Of a stretch of DNA of 64,000 bases, positions 41,155 to 51,110 are shown one piece after another. Position 1 is the first letter of the stretch, and each line of letters begins with the position of its first letter. Location: assembly GCF_019931675.1 (NCBI RefSeq), contig NZ_CP082922.1:1379001-1443000 (forward strand). Reading direction: 5' to 3'. The stretch is from Nocardioides rotundus. Lineage in GTDB: Bacteria; Actinomycetota; Actinomycetes; Propionibacteriales; Nocardioidaceae. The translations under genes and the position numbers were made by a program. The notes beneath the pieces were generated by a model, which did not search any database, was not told the DNA's origin, and was given only the letters and a program-made list of their open reading frames with translations.

Positions 41155-43205
41155 GCGCCCAGGTTCACGAGAACGTGTACGACGCCGGCGGCAACCCCGG
41201 CGACCGACTCGCGGTCGCGCCCGACCCGGTCGAGGTCCGGCGCAACGCCGGGCTGATGGCCGCGATCGGCGCGGTGGCCTCCGGGGTGGCGATCGCCTAC
41301 CTCGGTCGCGCCGCCGACACCGGTGAGGTGCTCGACTGGGTGCTGATGGGCGTCATGGCCCTGCTCGGAGCCTGGCACCTCGCCCTGTTCGTCGACAGCC
41401 GTACCCCGCTGCTGGTCGCCGACAGCCAGGGTGTGCGCCTGCGGCTCGGACGCAGCTGGCGCGGGCTGCCCTGGGGGTCGCTGCGCGCGGTGGAGCACAC
41501 ACCGCGCCGCGGCCTGCTGCGCGACGGCCGGGTGGTGCTGGTGCCGCACGCCAGCGAGAAGGTGCTCAGCGAGCTCGACGGCAGCGGGCGACGCCAGGCC
41601 CGGATGGCCGAGCGCATCTACGGCGCGCCCTTCGCCGTACCCCTCGGGCTGACCACGCGGGTCCGCGGCCTGGGCGACGCCCAGGACCTCTCCCAGGCGC
41701 TGACGGCGCTGGCCGGCAGCGGCGTGCAGGTGGTCACCCTGGTGCCCACCGAGGACGAGGCCCCGGACGCCGAGACCGACGAGCCGGTCGACCCCCCGCA
41801 GGCGCGGGCCGCCGAGGCCCCGGAGGTCGACACCGACCGCGCCGGCGAGGAGGAGTACGGCGAGCCCGGCGAGACCCGGGGCTCCGGCCGGGGCTGGCGC
41901 GACCCGCGTCCGGCGGTGGCCGGCGCGATCTCGGCGGCCTCCGGGCTGTTCCGTCTGCCGGGCCAGCGGCCCAAGCCGGCCGAGGAGGAGCCGGACGAGG
42001 ACCTGCCCGCCGCCGAGACCGAGGCCTCCGAGACCGAGGTTGCGGAGCCCGAGGTCGCGGAGCCCGAGGTTGCGGAGGTCGGCGAGACCGACGCTCCCGA
42101 GGCCGAGGTCGAGAGCGAGCCGGTCGAGGACGACGCCGCCCCCGAGCCGCTCGTGTGGAGCAAGACCTCCGAGCGCGAGGACGACGCGGCGACGGCGTTC
42201 GCCGACGACGACGCCGACGACGACACCGAGCCGACCGTCGAGGTCTCGCCGACCCCGCCGCCGAGCCGGGTCGCGCGGCTGGCCCAGCGGGCCCAGCTCA
42301 CCGTCCGCCTGGACCGGGGCGCCCCCGAGCCGGACGACGAGCGTCCCTCCGCGCGAGAGCTGCGCCGCCGGGGCAGCGAGGTGAGCCTGGTCGAGGACAC
42401 CCAGGCGTGGGGCGAGCGGGTCCGCCCGCTGGCCAAGCCCGGATCGCCGGTCGCGCCGCTGGTGATCGACGAGTTCGCCGCCGAGCCCGCCGAGGACCCG
42501 GTCATCGGGCCCGAGCTGCGCGCCGCCCGGACCCGGCTCGGGCTCTCGGTCGACCAGCTCGCCGAGCGCACCCGGATCCGCCCGCACGTGATCGAGTCGA
42601 TGGAGGTCGACGACTTCCAGCCGTGTGGCGGCGACTTCTACGCCCGCGGTCACCTGCGCACCCTGGCCCGGGTGCTCGGGATCGACGTGGCGCCGCTGCT
42701 GGAGAGCTTCGACGACCGCTACGCCCACGCCCCGATCAGCCCGCGCACGGTCTTCGAGGCCGAGCTGGCGACCGGCACCCACGGCGGTATCCGCGGCACC
42801 CGCGGCGGCCCCAACTGGTCGGTCCTCGTGGCCGCGGTGATGGCGATCATCCTGGCCTGGTCGATCGCCCGGCTGGCGATGGACGGCCCGGAGGAGGTCC
42901 GGCAGATCCCCAGCCTCGGGGGCGGCTCGGGCGGCGTGAGCAGCTCGGCCCCGCAGTCCGGCGGCACCATCCCGGTGCTGCTGCGCGCCGCGGGCGGCGG
43001 CGCCAGCGTGACGGTGCGCGACGGCGAGGGCGAGGTGGTCTTCACCGGCGACCTCGCCTACGGCGCGACCCGGCCGCTGGACGTCGTACCCCCCGTCCGC
43101 GTGGAGTCCTCCGACGGCGGCCTGGAGGTCGTGGCCGACGGCGTGGAGAAGGGGCAGCTCGGTGATCCCGGTCACCCTGCCACCGGCACGTTCGTCGCGC
43201 GCTGA
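41151..43205 (+). CDS. RodZ-like helix-turn-helix membrane protein with N-terminal membrane module
   Basis: The protein has 684 residues from a GTG overlapping the ftsK stop. Residues 1-80 hold two transmembrane helices, followed by a small beta-rich domain (DSRTPLLVADSQGVRLRLGR, LRAVEHTPRRGLLRDGRVVL). A long acidic linker (about 200-390) is next. Then comes an HTH_25 domain (about 450-525: ELRAARTRLGLSVDQLAERT, MEVDDFQPCGGDFYARGHLR). A third transmembrane helix is near 560-580, and a DUF4115-like outer domain closes the protein (IPVLLRAAGGGASVTVRDGE). The second half is RodZ-like and suggests a link to cell shape or division. The N-terminal module is unusual for RodZ. Confidence 0.85.
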   Translation: MSAQVHENVYDAGGNPGDRLAVAPDPVEVRRNAGLMAAIGAVASGVAIAYLGRAADTGEVLDWVLMGVMALLGAWHLALFVDSRTPLLVADSQGVRLRLGRSWRGLPWGSLRAVEHTPRRGLLRDGRVVLVPHASEKVLSELDGSGRRQARMAERIYGAPFAVPLGLTTRVRGLGDAQDLSQALTALAGSGVQVVTLVPTEDEAPDAETDEPVDPPQARAAEAPEVDTDRAGEEEYGEPGETRGSGRGWRDPRPAVAGAISAASGLFRLPGQRPKPAEEEPDEDLPAAETEASETEVAEPEVAEPEVAEVGETDAPEAEVESEPVEDDAAPEPLVWSKTSEREDDAATAFADDDADDDTEPTVEVSPTPPPSRVARLAQRAQLTVRLDRGAPEPDDERPSARELRRRGSEVSLVEDTQAWGERVRPLAKPGSPVAPLVIDEFAAEPAEDPVIGPELRAARTRLGLSVDQLAERTRIRPHVIESMEVDDFQPCGGDFYARGHLRTLARVLGIDVAPLLESFDDRYAHAPISPRTVFEAELATGTHGGIRGTRGGPNWSVLVAAVMAIILAWSIARLAMDGPEEVRQIPSLGGGSGGVSSSAPQSGGTIPVLLRAAGGGASVTVRDGEGEVVFTGDLAYGATRPLDVVPPVRVESSDGGLEVVADGVEKGQLGDPGHPATGTFVAR

Positions 43206-43242
43206 GCGATCCGGCCGGTGACCGGGCATACTCGTCGCCGAG

Positions 43243-44727
43243 ATGACCGACACCGTGCATGACCCCCTGTCCGTCGCGCTCGTCACCCTCGGGTGCGCGC
43301 GCAACGACGTCGACTCCGAGGAGCTCGCGGGCCGGCTGGAGGCAGACGGCTTCCGGCTGGTCGAGGACCCCGACGCCGCGGACGCCGTGGTGGTGAACAC
43401 CTGCGGCTTCGTGGAGGCGGCCAAGAAGGACTCCGTGGACACGCTGTTGGCCGCGGCCGACCTCAAGGAGGAGGGCCGCACCCGCGCCGTGGTGGCCGTG
43501 GGCTGCCTGGCCGAGCGCTACGGCAACGAGCTCGCCTCGTCCCTGCCCGAGGCCGACGCGGTGCTCGGCTTCGACGACTACCCCGACATCGCCGCCCGGC
43601 TCACCTCGATCGTGGCCGGAGAGCAGCACCACCCGCACACCCCGCAGGACCGGCGCCGGCTGCTGCCGATCTCGCCGGTGGACCGGGCCGCCTCGACCGC
43701 CGCGGTCCCCGGCCACGGCACCGCACCCGCGACGCCGGAGGACCTGCGCGGAGCCCCGCAGTCCGGCCCGCGGGCGGTCCGCCGGCGGCTCGGAGCCGGG
43801 CCGATGTCCCCGCTGAAGCTGGCATCCGGCTGCGACCGGCGCTGCACGTTCTGCGCGATCCCGACCTTCCGCGGGTCCTTCGTGAGCCGCCGCCCGGCCG
43901 ATGTGCTGTCCGAGGCCCGCTGGCTGGCCGAGCAGGGCGTGCGCGAGGTGTTCCTCGTCAGTGAGAACTCCACGTCCTACGGCAAGGACCTCGGCGACCT
44001 GCGGCTGCTGGAGACGCTGCTGCCCGAGCTCGCGGCGGTCGAGGGGATCGAGCGGGTCCGGGTGTCCTACCTGCAGCCCGCGGAGACCCGGCCCGGCCTG
44101 GTGTCCGCGATCGCGGCGACGCCCGGCGTGGCGCCGTACTTCGACCTCAGCTTCCAGCACGCCTCGGCGAGCGTGCTGCGGCGGATGCGCCGCTTCGGCG
44201 ACCCCGAGAGCTTCCTCGGGCTGCTCGAGCAGGTGCGCGCGCAGGCGCCGGCCGCGGGGGTGCGCTCCAACGTGATCGTCGGCTTCCCCGGCGAGACCGA
44301 GGAGGACCTCGCCACGCTGTGCGACTTCCTCGAGGCGGCGCGGCTCGACGTCACCGGCGTCTTCGGCTACTCCAACGAGGACGGCACGGAGGCCGAGGGG
44401 TACGACGGTCAGCACGACGAGGGCGAGATCGCCGACCGGGTGGCACACGTGACCGCCCTGGTCGAGGAGCTCACCGCCCAGCGGGCCGAGGAGCGGCTCG
44501 GCGAGGAGGTCGCGGTGCTCGTGGAGAACGTGACCACCGAGGACGGCGAGGTCGTCGTCGAGGGCCGCGCCGCCCACCAGGGGCCCGAGGTGGACGGGAC
44601 CACGCAGCTCACCGGCGCGGTCGACGGTCTGCGCGTGGGCGATCTGGTGCCCGCGGTGGTCACCGCCGCCGAGGGAGCCGACCTGTTGGCCGCCGTCGCG
44701 TCGACCGGTCAGGGGGGTCGACTGTGA
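43243..44727 (+). CDS. rimO: Ribosomal protein S12 methylthiotransferase
   Basis: A radical-SAM enzyme that adds a methylthio group to an aspartate of ribosomal protein S12. It has 494 residues. The UPF0004 cluster cysteines are C18 (TLGCARND), C54 (VNTCGF) and C88 (VGCLAERY). The radical-SAM cysteines are C197, C201 and C204 (CDRRCTFC), and a C-terminal TRAM-like region follows. The stretch between UPF0004 and radical-SAM domains (about 125-185) is a Pro/Arg-rich insert. Its stop overlaps the pgsA start (GTGA). Confidence 0.95.
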   Translation: MTDTVHDPLSVALVTLGCARNDVDSEELAGRLEADGFRLVEDPDAADAVVVNTCGFVEAAKKDSVDTLLAAADLKEEGRTRAVVAVGCLAERYGNELASSLPEADAVLGFDDYPDIAARLTSIVAGEQHHPHTPQDRRRLLPISPVDRAASTAAVPGHGTAPATPEDLRGAPQSGPRAVRRRLGAGPMSPLKLASGCDRRCTFCAIPTFRGSFVSRRPADVLSEARWLAEQGVREVFLVSENSTSYGKDLGDLRLLETLLPELAAVEGIERVRVSYLQPAETRPGLVSAIAATPGVAPYFDLSFQHASASVLRRMRRFGDPESFLGLLEQVRAQAPAAGVRSNVIVGFPGETEEDLATLCDFLEAARLDVTGVFGYSNEDGTEAEGYDGQHDEGEIADRVAHVTALVEELTAQRAEERLGEEVAVLVENVTTEDGEVVVEGRAAHQGPEVDGTTQLTGAVDGLRVGDLVPAVVTAAEGADLLAAVASTGQGGRL

Positions 44728-45380
44728 GCACCGAGCAGAAGCCCAGCAACCTCAACGTCCCCAACCTGCTCACGACCCTGCGGATCGTGATGGTGCCCTT
44801 CTTCGGCTGGGCGCTGCTGGTCGACGGCGGCGAGTCCGTGACCTGGCGGCTGGTCGCCTGGGCGATCTTCGTGGCCGCGATGATCACCGACAAGATCGAC
44901 GGCGACCTGGCGCGCAAGCACGGCCTGGTCACCGACTTCGGCAAGATCGCCGACCCGATCGCGGACAAGGCGATCACCGGGATGGCCTTCATCGGCCTGT
45001 CCATCGTCGGGGATATCTGGTGGTGGGTCACCGTGCTGGTTCTGCTGCGCGAGTGGAGCGTGACCCTGCTGCGTCTCTCGATCCTCAAGGACGTGGTGAT
45101 CGCGGCCTCCAACAGCGGCAAGATCAAGACCACGCTGCAGGCGGTCGCGCTCGCCGGCCTGATCCTCCCGCTGCCACACGGCGACGGCTCGCATGCGGCC
45201 GCCTTCGGGCCGCCGCTGGGCTCCTTCGAGCTCGCCGGCGATGTGCTCTTCTACCTCGCGCAGGTGCTGCTCGCCGGTGCGGTCGCCGCGACCCTGTGGT
45301 CGGGCTGGGAGTTCTTCCGCGACGTGTGGCGCCAACGCGGCGACCTCAGGACCGCGCGTACGTCGCGCCGGGCGCGCTGA
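44724..45380 (+). CDS. pgsA: CDP-diacylglycerol-glycerol-3-phosphate 3-phosphatidyltransferase
   Basis: Makes phosphatidylglycerol phosphate, the precursor of phosphatidylglycerol and cardiolipin, in the membrane. It has 218 residues with five to six helices. The CDP-alcohol phosphotransferase motif is complete: D-x2-DG-x2-AR-x8-G-x3-D-x3-D in [12 protein letters not shown] and [12 protein letters not shown]. The GTG start overlaps the rimO stop. In many actinobacteria cinA follows directly; here it is 4.9 kb away. The C-terminus is strongly basic. Confidence 0.93.
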   Translation: MSTEQKPSNLNVPNLLTTLRIVMVPFFGWALLVDGGESVTWRLVAWAIFVAAMITDKIDGDLARKHGLVTDFGKIADPIADKAITGMAFIGLSIVGDIWWWVTVLVLLREWSVTLLRLSILKDVVIAASNSGKIKTTLQAVALAGLILPLPHGDGSHAAAFGPPLGSFELAGDVLFYLAQVLLAGAVAATLWSGWEFFRDVWRQRGDLRTARTSRRAR

Positions 45381-45522
45381 GCGAGTCCCGCCGCGCCGAT
45401 TCGTTCGCAGGAAGTTCACCCGCGTGAGCGGGTGCCAGGGGCCCCTCCCGGGGTTATCGTGAGCCGACCCGCGGCACTGCCGCGACGACGCTGCTCACTC
45501 GGCTCGCTCGGAAGGTTCCTTC

Positions 45523-48327
45523 ATGCCCCGCTCGTCCCGCACTCACCGGCGCTCGCTGCTCGCCCTCGGTGCCCTGACCCCCCTCGTCGTCGGCCTGGCC
45601 ACCGTGCCCGCGTCGGCGAACCCGGCCGGCACCGGTCTGGTCATCAGCGAGGTCTACGGCGCCGGCGGGAACTCCGGCGCCGTCTACAACGCCGACTTCG
45701 TCGAGCTCTACAACCCGACCTCCGAGCCGATCTCGCTGGCCGGCACGTCGGTGCACTACCGCTCCGCGGCGGGCGGGTCCGGTGGGTCGCCGTACGCCCT
45801 GTCCGGCTCGGTCCCGGCGGGAGAGCACTTCCTGGTGCGGATGTCCGCGGAGGGCACCAACGGGCAGGCGCTGCCGACCCCGGACGCCGTCGCGACGCCG
45901 TCGTTCAACCTGGCCGCGGCGGGCGGGCAGGTCTACCTGCTCGACGGCACGACGCCGGTCACCACCAGCGGCGACCTGGCCGGCAACCCGGCCGTCGTGG
46001 ACATGGTCGGCGCGAGCGGCGCCACCAGCTTCGAGACCGCGCCCACCGGTGCGGGCAGCGCGACCCTGTCGCTGAACCGGGCCGCCACCGGCGCGGACAC
46101 CGACGACAACAGCGCCGACTTCTCCACCGCCGCGCCCAGCCCGTCCGTGGGCGGGACCACCGAGCCGCCGGGCGAGGCCGGAGAGCTCACCATCGCCGAG
46201 ATCCAGGGCACCGATGCCGCGACCTCGCCGTACGTCGGTCAGCAGGTCACCACCCAGGGCGTGGTGACCGCGGCGTACCCGACCGGCGGCTACAACGGCT
46301 TCTACATCCAGACGGCCGGCACGGGCGGCGCGACCGACGCCACGCCGGGTGCCTCCGACGCGATCTTCGTCTACGGCTCCGAGGCGGTCGGGCAGGTCCA
46401 GATCGGGCAGTACGTTGAGGTCTCGGGCACCGTCACGGAGTTCTCCGGCACGACCGAGATCACCCAGCCGACGGTGACCGACCTGGGTGCCGCGCCGGCA
46501 CCGGTGACGCCCGCGACGATCGCCTACCCGACGACCGAGGCGGCGCGCGAGGCCCGCGAGGGCGAGCTGCTCGCGCCGACCAACGAGTTCACCGTCACGA
46601 ACAACTACTCCACCAACCAGTACGGCGAGATCGGGCTGGCCACCGGCTCCGAGCAGCTGTGGCAGCCGACCGACCGGGCCGACGCCCAGGACACCGCGGC
46701 GATCCAGGCGATCGTGGCCGACAACGCCGCCCGCGCGGTGACGCTGGACGACGGCGCGTCGTGGAACTACCTCACCACCTACGAGAACACCCCGATGCCC
46801 TGGCTGACCCAGGACAACCCGGTCCGCGTCGGGTCCGCGGCCACCCTGCAGGCGCCGGTGATCCTGGAGTACCGGAACAACCTGTGGAAGTTCCAGCCGC
46901 GCTCGCAGGTGACCGACGACGGCCGCTCCGTCGCGACGTTCAGCGACACCCGCAGCGCCAACCTGGCGCCGCGCGACGTCGGCGGCGACCTCAAGCTCGG
47001 CACGATGAACGTGCTCAACTACTTCGACACCACCGGTGAGGACTGGGTGGCGGCCGGCGGCTCGTGCACCTACTACGTCGACCGCGCCGACGACCCGGTG
47101 ACCACGAACAACTGCACCGGCGGCGCGACCGGCTCCGGCCCGCGCGGCGCCGCGGAGTCCAGCGGCGGCACCGACCTGACCGCGCCGGACGCCGATCTGG
47201 AGCGGCAGCGCACCAAGATCGTCAAGGCGATCAACACCATGGACGCCGACATCGTCTCCCTGGAGGAGATCGAGAACTCCGTGGCGCTGGGCGAGACCGA
47301 CCGCGACGTCGCGCTGCGCAGCCTGGTGGACGCGCTCAACGCGGCTGCGGGCAGCGAGCGCTGGGCCTACGTGCCCTCGCCGCCGGCCGACCAGCTGCCG
47401 CCGGTGGCCGAGCAGGACGTCATCCGCACCGCGTTCATCTACAACCCGAACACCGTCGAGACCGTGGGCGACTCGCGCGTCCTCGTCGGCTCGGCCGCCT
47501 TCAGCAACGCCCGCGAGCCGCTGGCCCAGGCGTTCAAGCGGGTCGGCGCGCTGGACGCGGACGCGATCGCGGTGATCGTGAACCACTTCAAGTCCAAGGG
47601 CTCCGGCGTCGACGACGGCACCGGCCAGGGCAACGCCAACCCGGACCGGATCGCGCAGGCGCGGGACCTGGCGGCGTTCGCCGAGCAGTTCGGCAAGGAC
47701 CGGGGGACGGACAGGATCTTCCTGGCCGGCGACTTCAACTCCTACAGCAAGGAGGACCCGATCCAGGTGCTGGAGGGAGCGGGCTACACCAAGCTGACGA
47801 GCGACCAGCCGGGCGACGTCTCCTACCAGTTCGGCGGGCTCGGCGGCTCGCTGGACCACATCCTCGCCAGCCCCGCGGCGCTGGACTCGGTCACCGGGAT
47901 GGACATGTGGTCGATCAACGCCGAGGAGTCCGTCGCGTTCGAGTACAGCCGCTACAACTACAACGCCCGGCTGCTCTACCAGGACAACGTCTTCCGGGCC
48001 TCCGACCACAACCCGGAGGTCGTCGGGATCGACGCGCCGTTCTCGACCACGACGAGCCTGACCGCCGTACCCGACGAGATCCGCTTCAAGAAGGAGACCA
48101 CCACCCTCACGGCCACCGTCAGCGGCGGCACCGGGACGGTCACCTTCTACGTCGACGGTCGCCGGGTCGGCACCGCCCCGGTCGTGGACGGTACGGCGGA
48201 GCTCACCGCCGGCCCGTACCGCTCGACCGGCACCTACACCGTCCGCGCGGTCTACTCCGGCGACGAGGACTACACCGGCAGCGAGGACACCGCCACCTTC
48301 GAGGTCTACAAGGGCAAGCCTCGCTGA
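45523..48327 (+). CDS. Secreted ExeM/NucH-type endonuclease with lamin-tail and Ig-like domains
   Basis: The protein has 934 residues. The N-terminus is a signal peptide with an RR pair (THRRSLLALGALTPLVVGLA) and likely cleavage after residue 32 (PASA-NP). Next come a lamin-tail domain (VISEVYGAGGNSGAVYNADF, then VELYNP), an OB-like region (ITQPTVTDLG), and an endonuclease/exonuclease/phosphatase domain. The latter has GTMNVLNYFDT, SLEEIENS, NHFKSKGSG, LAGDFNSY and DHILAS...SDHNP. A bacterial Ig-like domain (TTTLTATVSGGTGTVTFYVD) closes it. The protein probably degrades extracellular DNA for nutrient or phosphate use. It has no sortase or LPXTG signal. Confidence 0.92.
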   Translation: MPRSSRTHRRSLLALGALTPLVVGLATVPASANPAGTGLVISEVYGAGGNSGAVYNADFVELYNPTSEPISLAGTSVHYRSAAGGSGGSPYALSGSVPAGEHFLVRMSAEGTNGQALPTPDAVATPSFNLAAAGGQVYLLDGTTPVTTSGDLAGNPAVVDMVGASGATSFETAPTGAGSATLSLNRAATGADTDDNSADFSTAAPSPSVGGTTEPPGEAGELTIAEIQGTDAATSPYVGQQVTTQGVVTAAYPTGGYNGFYIQTAGTGGATDATPGASDAIFVYGSEAVGQVQIGQYVEVSGTVTEFSGTTEITQPTVTDLGAAPAPVTPATIAYPTTEAAREAREGELLAPTNEFTVTNNYSTNQYGEIGLATGSEQLWQPTDRADAQDTAAIQAIVADNAARAVTLDDGASWNYLTTYENTPMPWLTQDNPVRVGSAATLQAPVILEYRNNLWKFQPRSQVTDDGRSVATFSDTRSANLAPRDVGGDLKLGTMNVLNYFDTTGEDWVAAGGSCTYYVDRADDPVTTNNCTGGATGSGPRGAAESSGGTDLTAPDADLERQRTKIVKAINTMDADIVSLEEIENSVALGETDRDVALRSLVDALNAAAGSERWAYVPSPPADQLPPVAEQDVIRTAFIYNPNTVETVGDSRVLVGSAAFSNAREPLAQAFKRVGALDADAIAVIVNHFKSKGSGVDDGTGQGNANPDRIAQARDLAAFAEQFGKDRGTDRIFLAGDFNSYSKEDPIQVLEGAGYTKLTSDQPGDVSYQFGGLGGSLDHILASPAALDSVTGMDMWSINAEESVAFEYSRYNYNARLLYQDNVFRASDHNPEVVGIDAPFSTTTSLTAVPDEIRFKKETTTLTATVSGGTGTVTFYVDGRRVGTAPVVDGTAELTAGPYRSTGTYTVRAVYSGDEDYTGSEDTATFEVYKGKPR

Positions 48328-48342
48328 CGGGGGCGGAGCGAT

Positions 48343-48420
48343 CCCCGGTTCACCGGGTAATCCGCCACTTCCCGGCTGAAATTTCGGCCGGGAAGCGTCC
48401 GTTTCGCCGGTGAACCGGGG
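48343..48420. terminator. Nested inverted repeat between convergent genes
   Basis: Outer arms of 14 bases (48343-48356, CCCCGGTTCACCGG, with 48407-48420) pair perfectly. Inside, 48368-48376 (CTTCCCGGC) pairs with 48387-48395. The structure sits between the secreted nuclease and the convergent GH15 gene and most likely terminates both. Confidence 0.75.
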
Positions 48421-48437
48421 AACCGCACGGCGACCGG

Positions 48438-50207
48438 TCAGCGCAGGGCGAGGGCGGCCTGGACCAGGGTGAGGTGGCTGAACGCCTGGGGGAAGTTGCC
48501 GGCCATCCGGCGGCCGGCGACGTCGTACTCCTCGGAGAGCAGGCCGACGTCGTTGGCCAGCGAGCACAGCCGGTCGAAGAGGGCGTGCGCGTCGTCGGTG
48601 CGGCCGGCGGCGGCGTAGGCGGCCACCAGCCAGAACGAGCAGGCGAGGAAGGGGTGCTCGTTCCCGGCGACCCCGTCCACGCCGGTCTCGGTGCGGTAGC
48701 GCAGCAGCAGCCCGTCGCGCATCAGGTCGCGCTCCACCGCCTCGATCGTCCCGAGGATCCGCGGGTCGGTGCCGGGCAGGAAGCCGACCAGCGGCAGGGT
48801 GAGCAGGGAGGCGTCCACCTCGTCGGTGTCGTAGTGCTGGGTGAAGGTGCCGCGCTCGGCGTTCCACCCGCGCTCCATGATCTCCGCGTGCACCTGGTCG
48901 CGCAGCTCGCGCCAGCGCTCGACCGGGCCGTCGAGGCCGTGGTCCTCGACCCCGCGGATCGCCCGGTCGAAGGCCGCCCACACCATCACCCGGGAGTGGG
49001 TGAACATCCGCGCGGGGCCGCGGATCTCCCACAGCCCCTGGTCCGGCTCCTGCCAGGTGCGCGCCAGCTCCTCCACGAGGCGGCACTGCATCGACCAGCT
49101 GTCGCGGGTCTCGGTGACGCCGCCCTGCCGGGCCTGCTCGAGCGCGATCATCACCTCACCGAGGACGTCGTTCTGCCGCTGGGTCACCGCGCCGTTGCCG
49201 ATCCGCACGGGCAGGGAGCCGGCGTACCCCGGCAGGTGGGCGAGCTCGCGCTCGGGCAGGTCACGGCCGCCGTCGACGGCGTACATGATCTGCAGGTCCG
49301 CGGGGTCGCCGGCCACCGCGCGCAGCAGCCAGTCCCGCCACTGGCGGCTCTCGTCGGCGAACCCGGCCCCCAGCAGCGCCTCGAGGGTCAGCGCCGCGTC
49401 GCGCAGCCAGCAGTAGCGGTAGTCCCAGTTGCGCACCCCGCCGAAGTCCTCGGGCAGCGAGGTGGTCGGCGCGGCGACGATCCCCCCGGTCTCGGCGTGG
49501 GTCATCAGGCGCAGGGTCACCAGCGACCGTGCGACCAGCTCGGCATGGGGTACGTCGTCCGGCGCGGCCGAGGTCCACGAGTGCTCCTCGTCGCGGGAGT
49601 CCGCGAGCGCCGACTCCACCTCGCGCGGCTCCAACAGCGGGTCCCAGGCGCGGTTCCAAACGGTGCTCCAGACCAGCGACTCGCCCTCGGTCACGTCGAA
49701 CTCGTCGACGTGGTGCCGCCCGTCGGCCACCGGCAGCCGCGGACCGTGCAGGACGAACCGGTCGGGGCCGGCGACCGCGGCGATCACCTCCTGGCCCTCG
49801 GGCGTCCGGGTCCGCGAGACCCACGGCACGATGTCGCCGTACCAGGTGCGCACGATCCACTCGTGCCGCATCCGGACCCGTCCGCGCACCCCCGTGACCA
49901 CCCGCACCAGGTCCGCGCGGTCGTTGGCCGAGGGCATCAGGTCGGTGACGCTCACCTGCCCCTCGTCGGTGGTCCAGGTGGTCTGCAGGATCGAGGTCCC
50001 GTCGACGTAGTGCCGCTCCGGGACCGCCCGGGGGTCGTCGGGCGCCAGCAGCCACCGGCCGTGATCCTCGGTCCCGAGCAGGGCCGCGAAGCAGGCGGGG
50101 GAGTCGAAGCGGGGCAGGCACAGCCAGTCCACCGACCCCCGGCGGGACACCAGCGCGCAGGTGAAGCGGTCCCCGATGACGGCGTAGTCCTCGATCGGCT
50201 CGGCCAT
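48438..50207 (-). CDS. Glycoside hydrolase family 15 protein (glucoamylase or trehalase type)
   Basis: The protein has 589 residues with no signal peptide, so it is cytoplasmic. An N-terminal beta-sandwich (DYAVIGDRFTCALVSRRGSV, LPRFDSPACFAALLG) precedes the (alpha/alpha)6 barrel. The barrel shows GGVRNWDYRYCWLRDAALTL, WEIRG with a likely catalytic Glu in EPDQGLWE, and the second acid in LLSEEYD near the C-terminus. Actinobacterial relatives of this length include trehalases, so trehalose turnover is likely but maltodextrin cannot be excluded. It is divergent from cinA (35 bases between starts) and convergent with the nuclease. Confidence 0.9.
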   Translation of the reverse strand: MAEPIEDYAVIGDRFTCALVSRRGSVDWLCLPRFDSPACFAALLGTEDHGRWLLAPDDPRAVPERHYVDGTSILQTTWTTDEGQVSVTDLMPSANDRADLVRVVTGVRGRVRMRHEWIVRTWYGDIVPWVSRTRTPEGQEVIAAVAGPDRFVLHGPRLPVADGRHHVDEFDVTEGESLVWSTVWNRAWDPLLEPREVESALADSRDEEHSWTSAAPDDVPHAELVARSLVTLRLMTHAETGGIVAAPTTSLPEDFGGVRNWDYRYCWLRDAALTLEALLGAGFADESRQWRDWLLRAVAGDPADLQIMYAVDGGRDLPERELAHLPGYAGSLPVRIGNGAVTQRQNDVLGEVMIALEQARQGGVTETRDSWSMQCRLVEELARTWQEPDQGLWEIRGPARMFTHSRVMVWAAFDRAIRGVEDHGLDGPVERWRELRDQVHAEIMERGWNAERGTFTQHYDTDEVDASLLTLPLVGFLPGTDPRILGTIEAVERDLMRDGLLLRYRTETGVDGVAGNEHPFLACSFWLVAAYAAAGRTDDAHALFDRLCSLANDVGLLSEEYDVAGRRMAGNFPQAFSHLTLVQAALALR

Positions 50208-50242
50208 GTCGACCGAACCTACCGGCTGCCTACGATGCCTCC

Positions 50243-50728
50243 ATGGAGGAGTCCGAGGGCGTGGCGCAGGCGCTGGTGCGCGAGCTGACCGACCGGGGCG
50301 AGACCCTGGCGGCGGCCGAGTCCATCACCGGGGGCCGGGTGGCCGCGGCGGTCACCGCCGTACCCGGCTCCTCAGCCGTCCTCGCGGGCGCGGTGGTGAG
50401 CTATGCGACCCGGGTGAAGGTCGACGTGCTCGGCGTGCCGGCGGAGGTGGTGGAGCGCGACGGCGTGGTCTCCGAGGCGTGCGCCCGCGCGATGGCCGAG
50501 GGAGTACGGCGCCTCCTCGACACGACCTGGTCGGTCGCCACCACCGGGGTCGCCGGGCCCGGCCCGAGCGAGGGGGTGCCGGCCGGTACGGTCTGGGTGG
50601 GCCTCGCGGGGCCGGGGACGAGCCGCGCGGTGCTGCTGGGGCTGGAGGGGAGCCGGGGCGAGATCCAGGCCACGGCGACCGACGACTCCCTGGGGCTTCT
50701 GGCCCGGGAAGTCATCGGCCTCCGGTAG
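50243..50728 (+). CDS. cinA: CinA C-terminal domain protein (nicotinamide-nucleotide amidase)
   Basis: The protein has 161 residues, only the PncC-type C-terminal domain of CinA, as is usual in actinobacteria. Signatures are TLAAAESITGGRVAAAVTAV, VLAGAVVSYATRVKVDVLGV and VATTGVAGPGPSEGVPAGTVW. It deamidates NMN to nicotinate mononucleotide, salvaging pyridine nucleotides after NAD-dependent ligation and stress. It is followed 45 bases later by the ClgR-like regulator, matching the conserved order. Confidence 0.93.
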   Translation: MEESEGVAQALVRELTDRGETLAAAESITGGRVAAAVTAVPGSSAVLAGAVVSYATRVKVDVLGVPAEVVERDGVVSEACARAMAEGVRRLLDTTWSVATTGVAGPGPSEGVPAGTVWVGLAGPGTSRAVLLGLEGSRGEIQATATDDSLGLLAREVIGLR

Positions 50729-50773
50729 CGTTAGGACACACGGCGAGACGCGTTCGCAGAGAGGTGGGCAGGC

Positions 50774-51076
50774 ATGGTGCTCTTCCGCAGGGTGCTGGGT
50801 GAGGCGCTGCGCGCTGCCCGGATGCAGCGCGGCATGACGCTCCGCGAGGTCTCCAAGGAGGCCCGGGTGAGCCCCGGCTACATCTCCGAGATCGAGCGCG
50901 GCACCAAGGAGGCCTCCTCCGAGCTGCTGGGCTCGCTGTGCCAGGCCCTGGACATCCCGCTCTCGGTGGTGCTGCGCGAGGTGAGCTCCGCGGCGGCTCT
51001 GGAGGAGCGCGCGCTGGAGATCAGCACGCCGCAGATCGCCGGCCGCGGCGGCGACGTGGTGGCCTCGGCCGCCTGA
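50774..51076 (+). CDS. XRE-family regulator of the ClgR/PopR type
   Basis: The protein has 100 residues. The helix-turn-helix is MTLREVSKEARVSPGYISEI, then ERGTKEASSELLGSLCQALD, nearly diagnostic of ClgR, the activator of clp protease genes. It is short, lacks the N-terminal extension of some ClgR proteins, and ends with Ala/Gly-rich residues. The position between cinA and the recA region fits clgR. The start region contains GTTCGC (about 50752), but I could not recognise a full ClgR box. Confidence 0.88.
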   Translation: MVLFRRVLGEALRAARMQRGMTLREVSKEARVSPGYISEIERGTKEASSELLGSLCQALDIPLSVVLREVSSAAALEERALEISTPQIAGRGGDVVASAA

Positions 51077-51110
51077 CGCAGCGCCGCGCCGACAGCGGGC
51101 CCGCGCCGGC

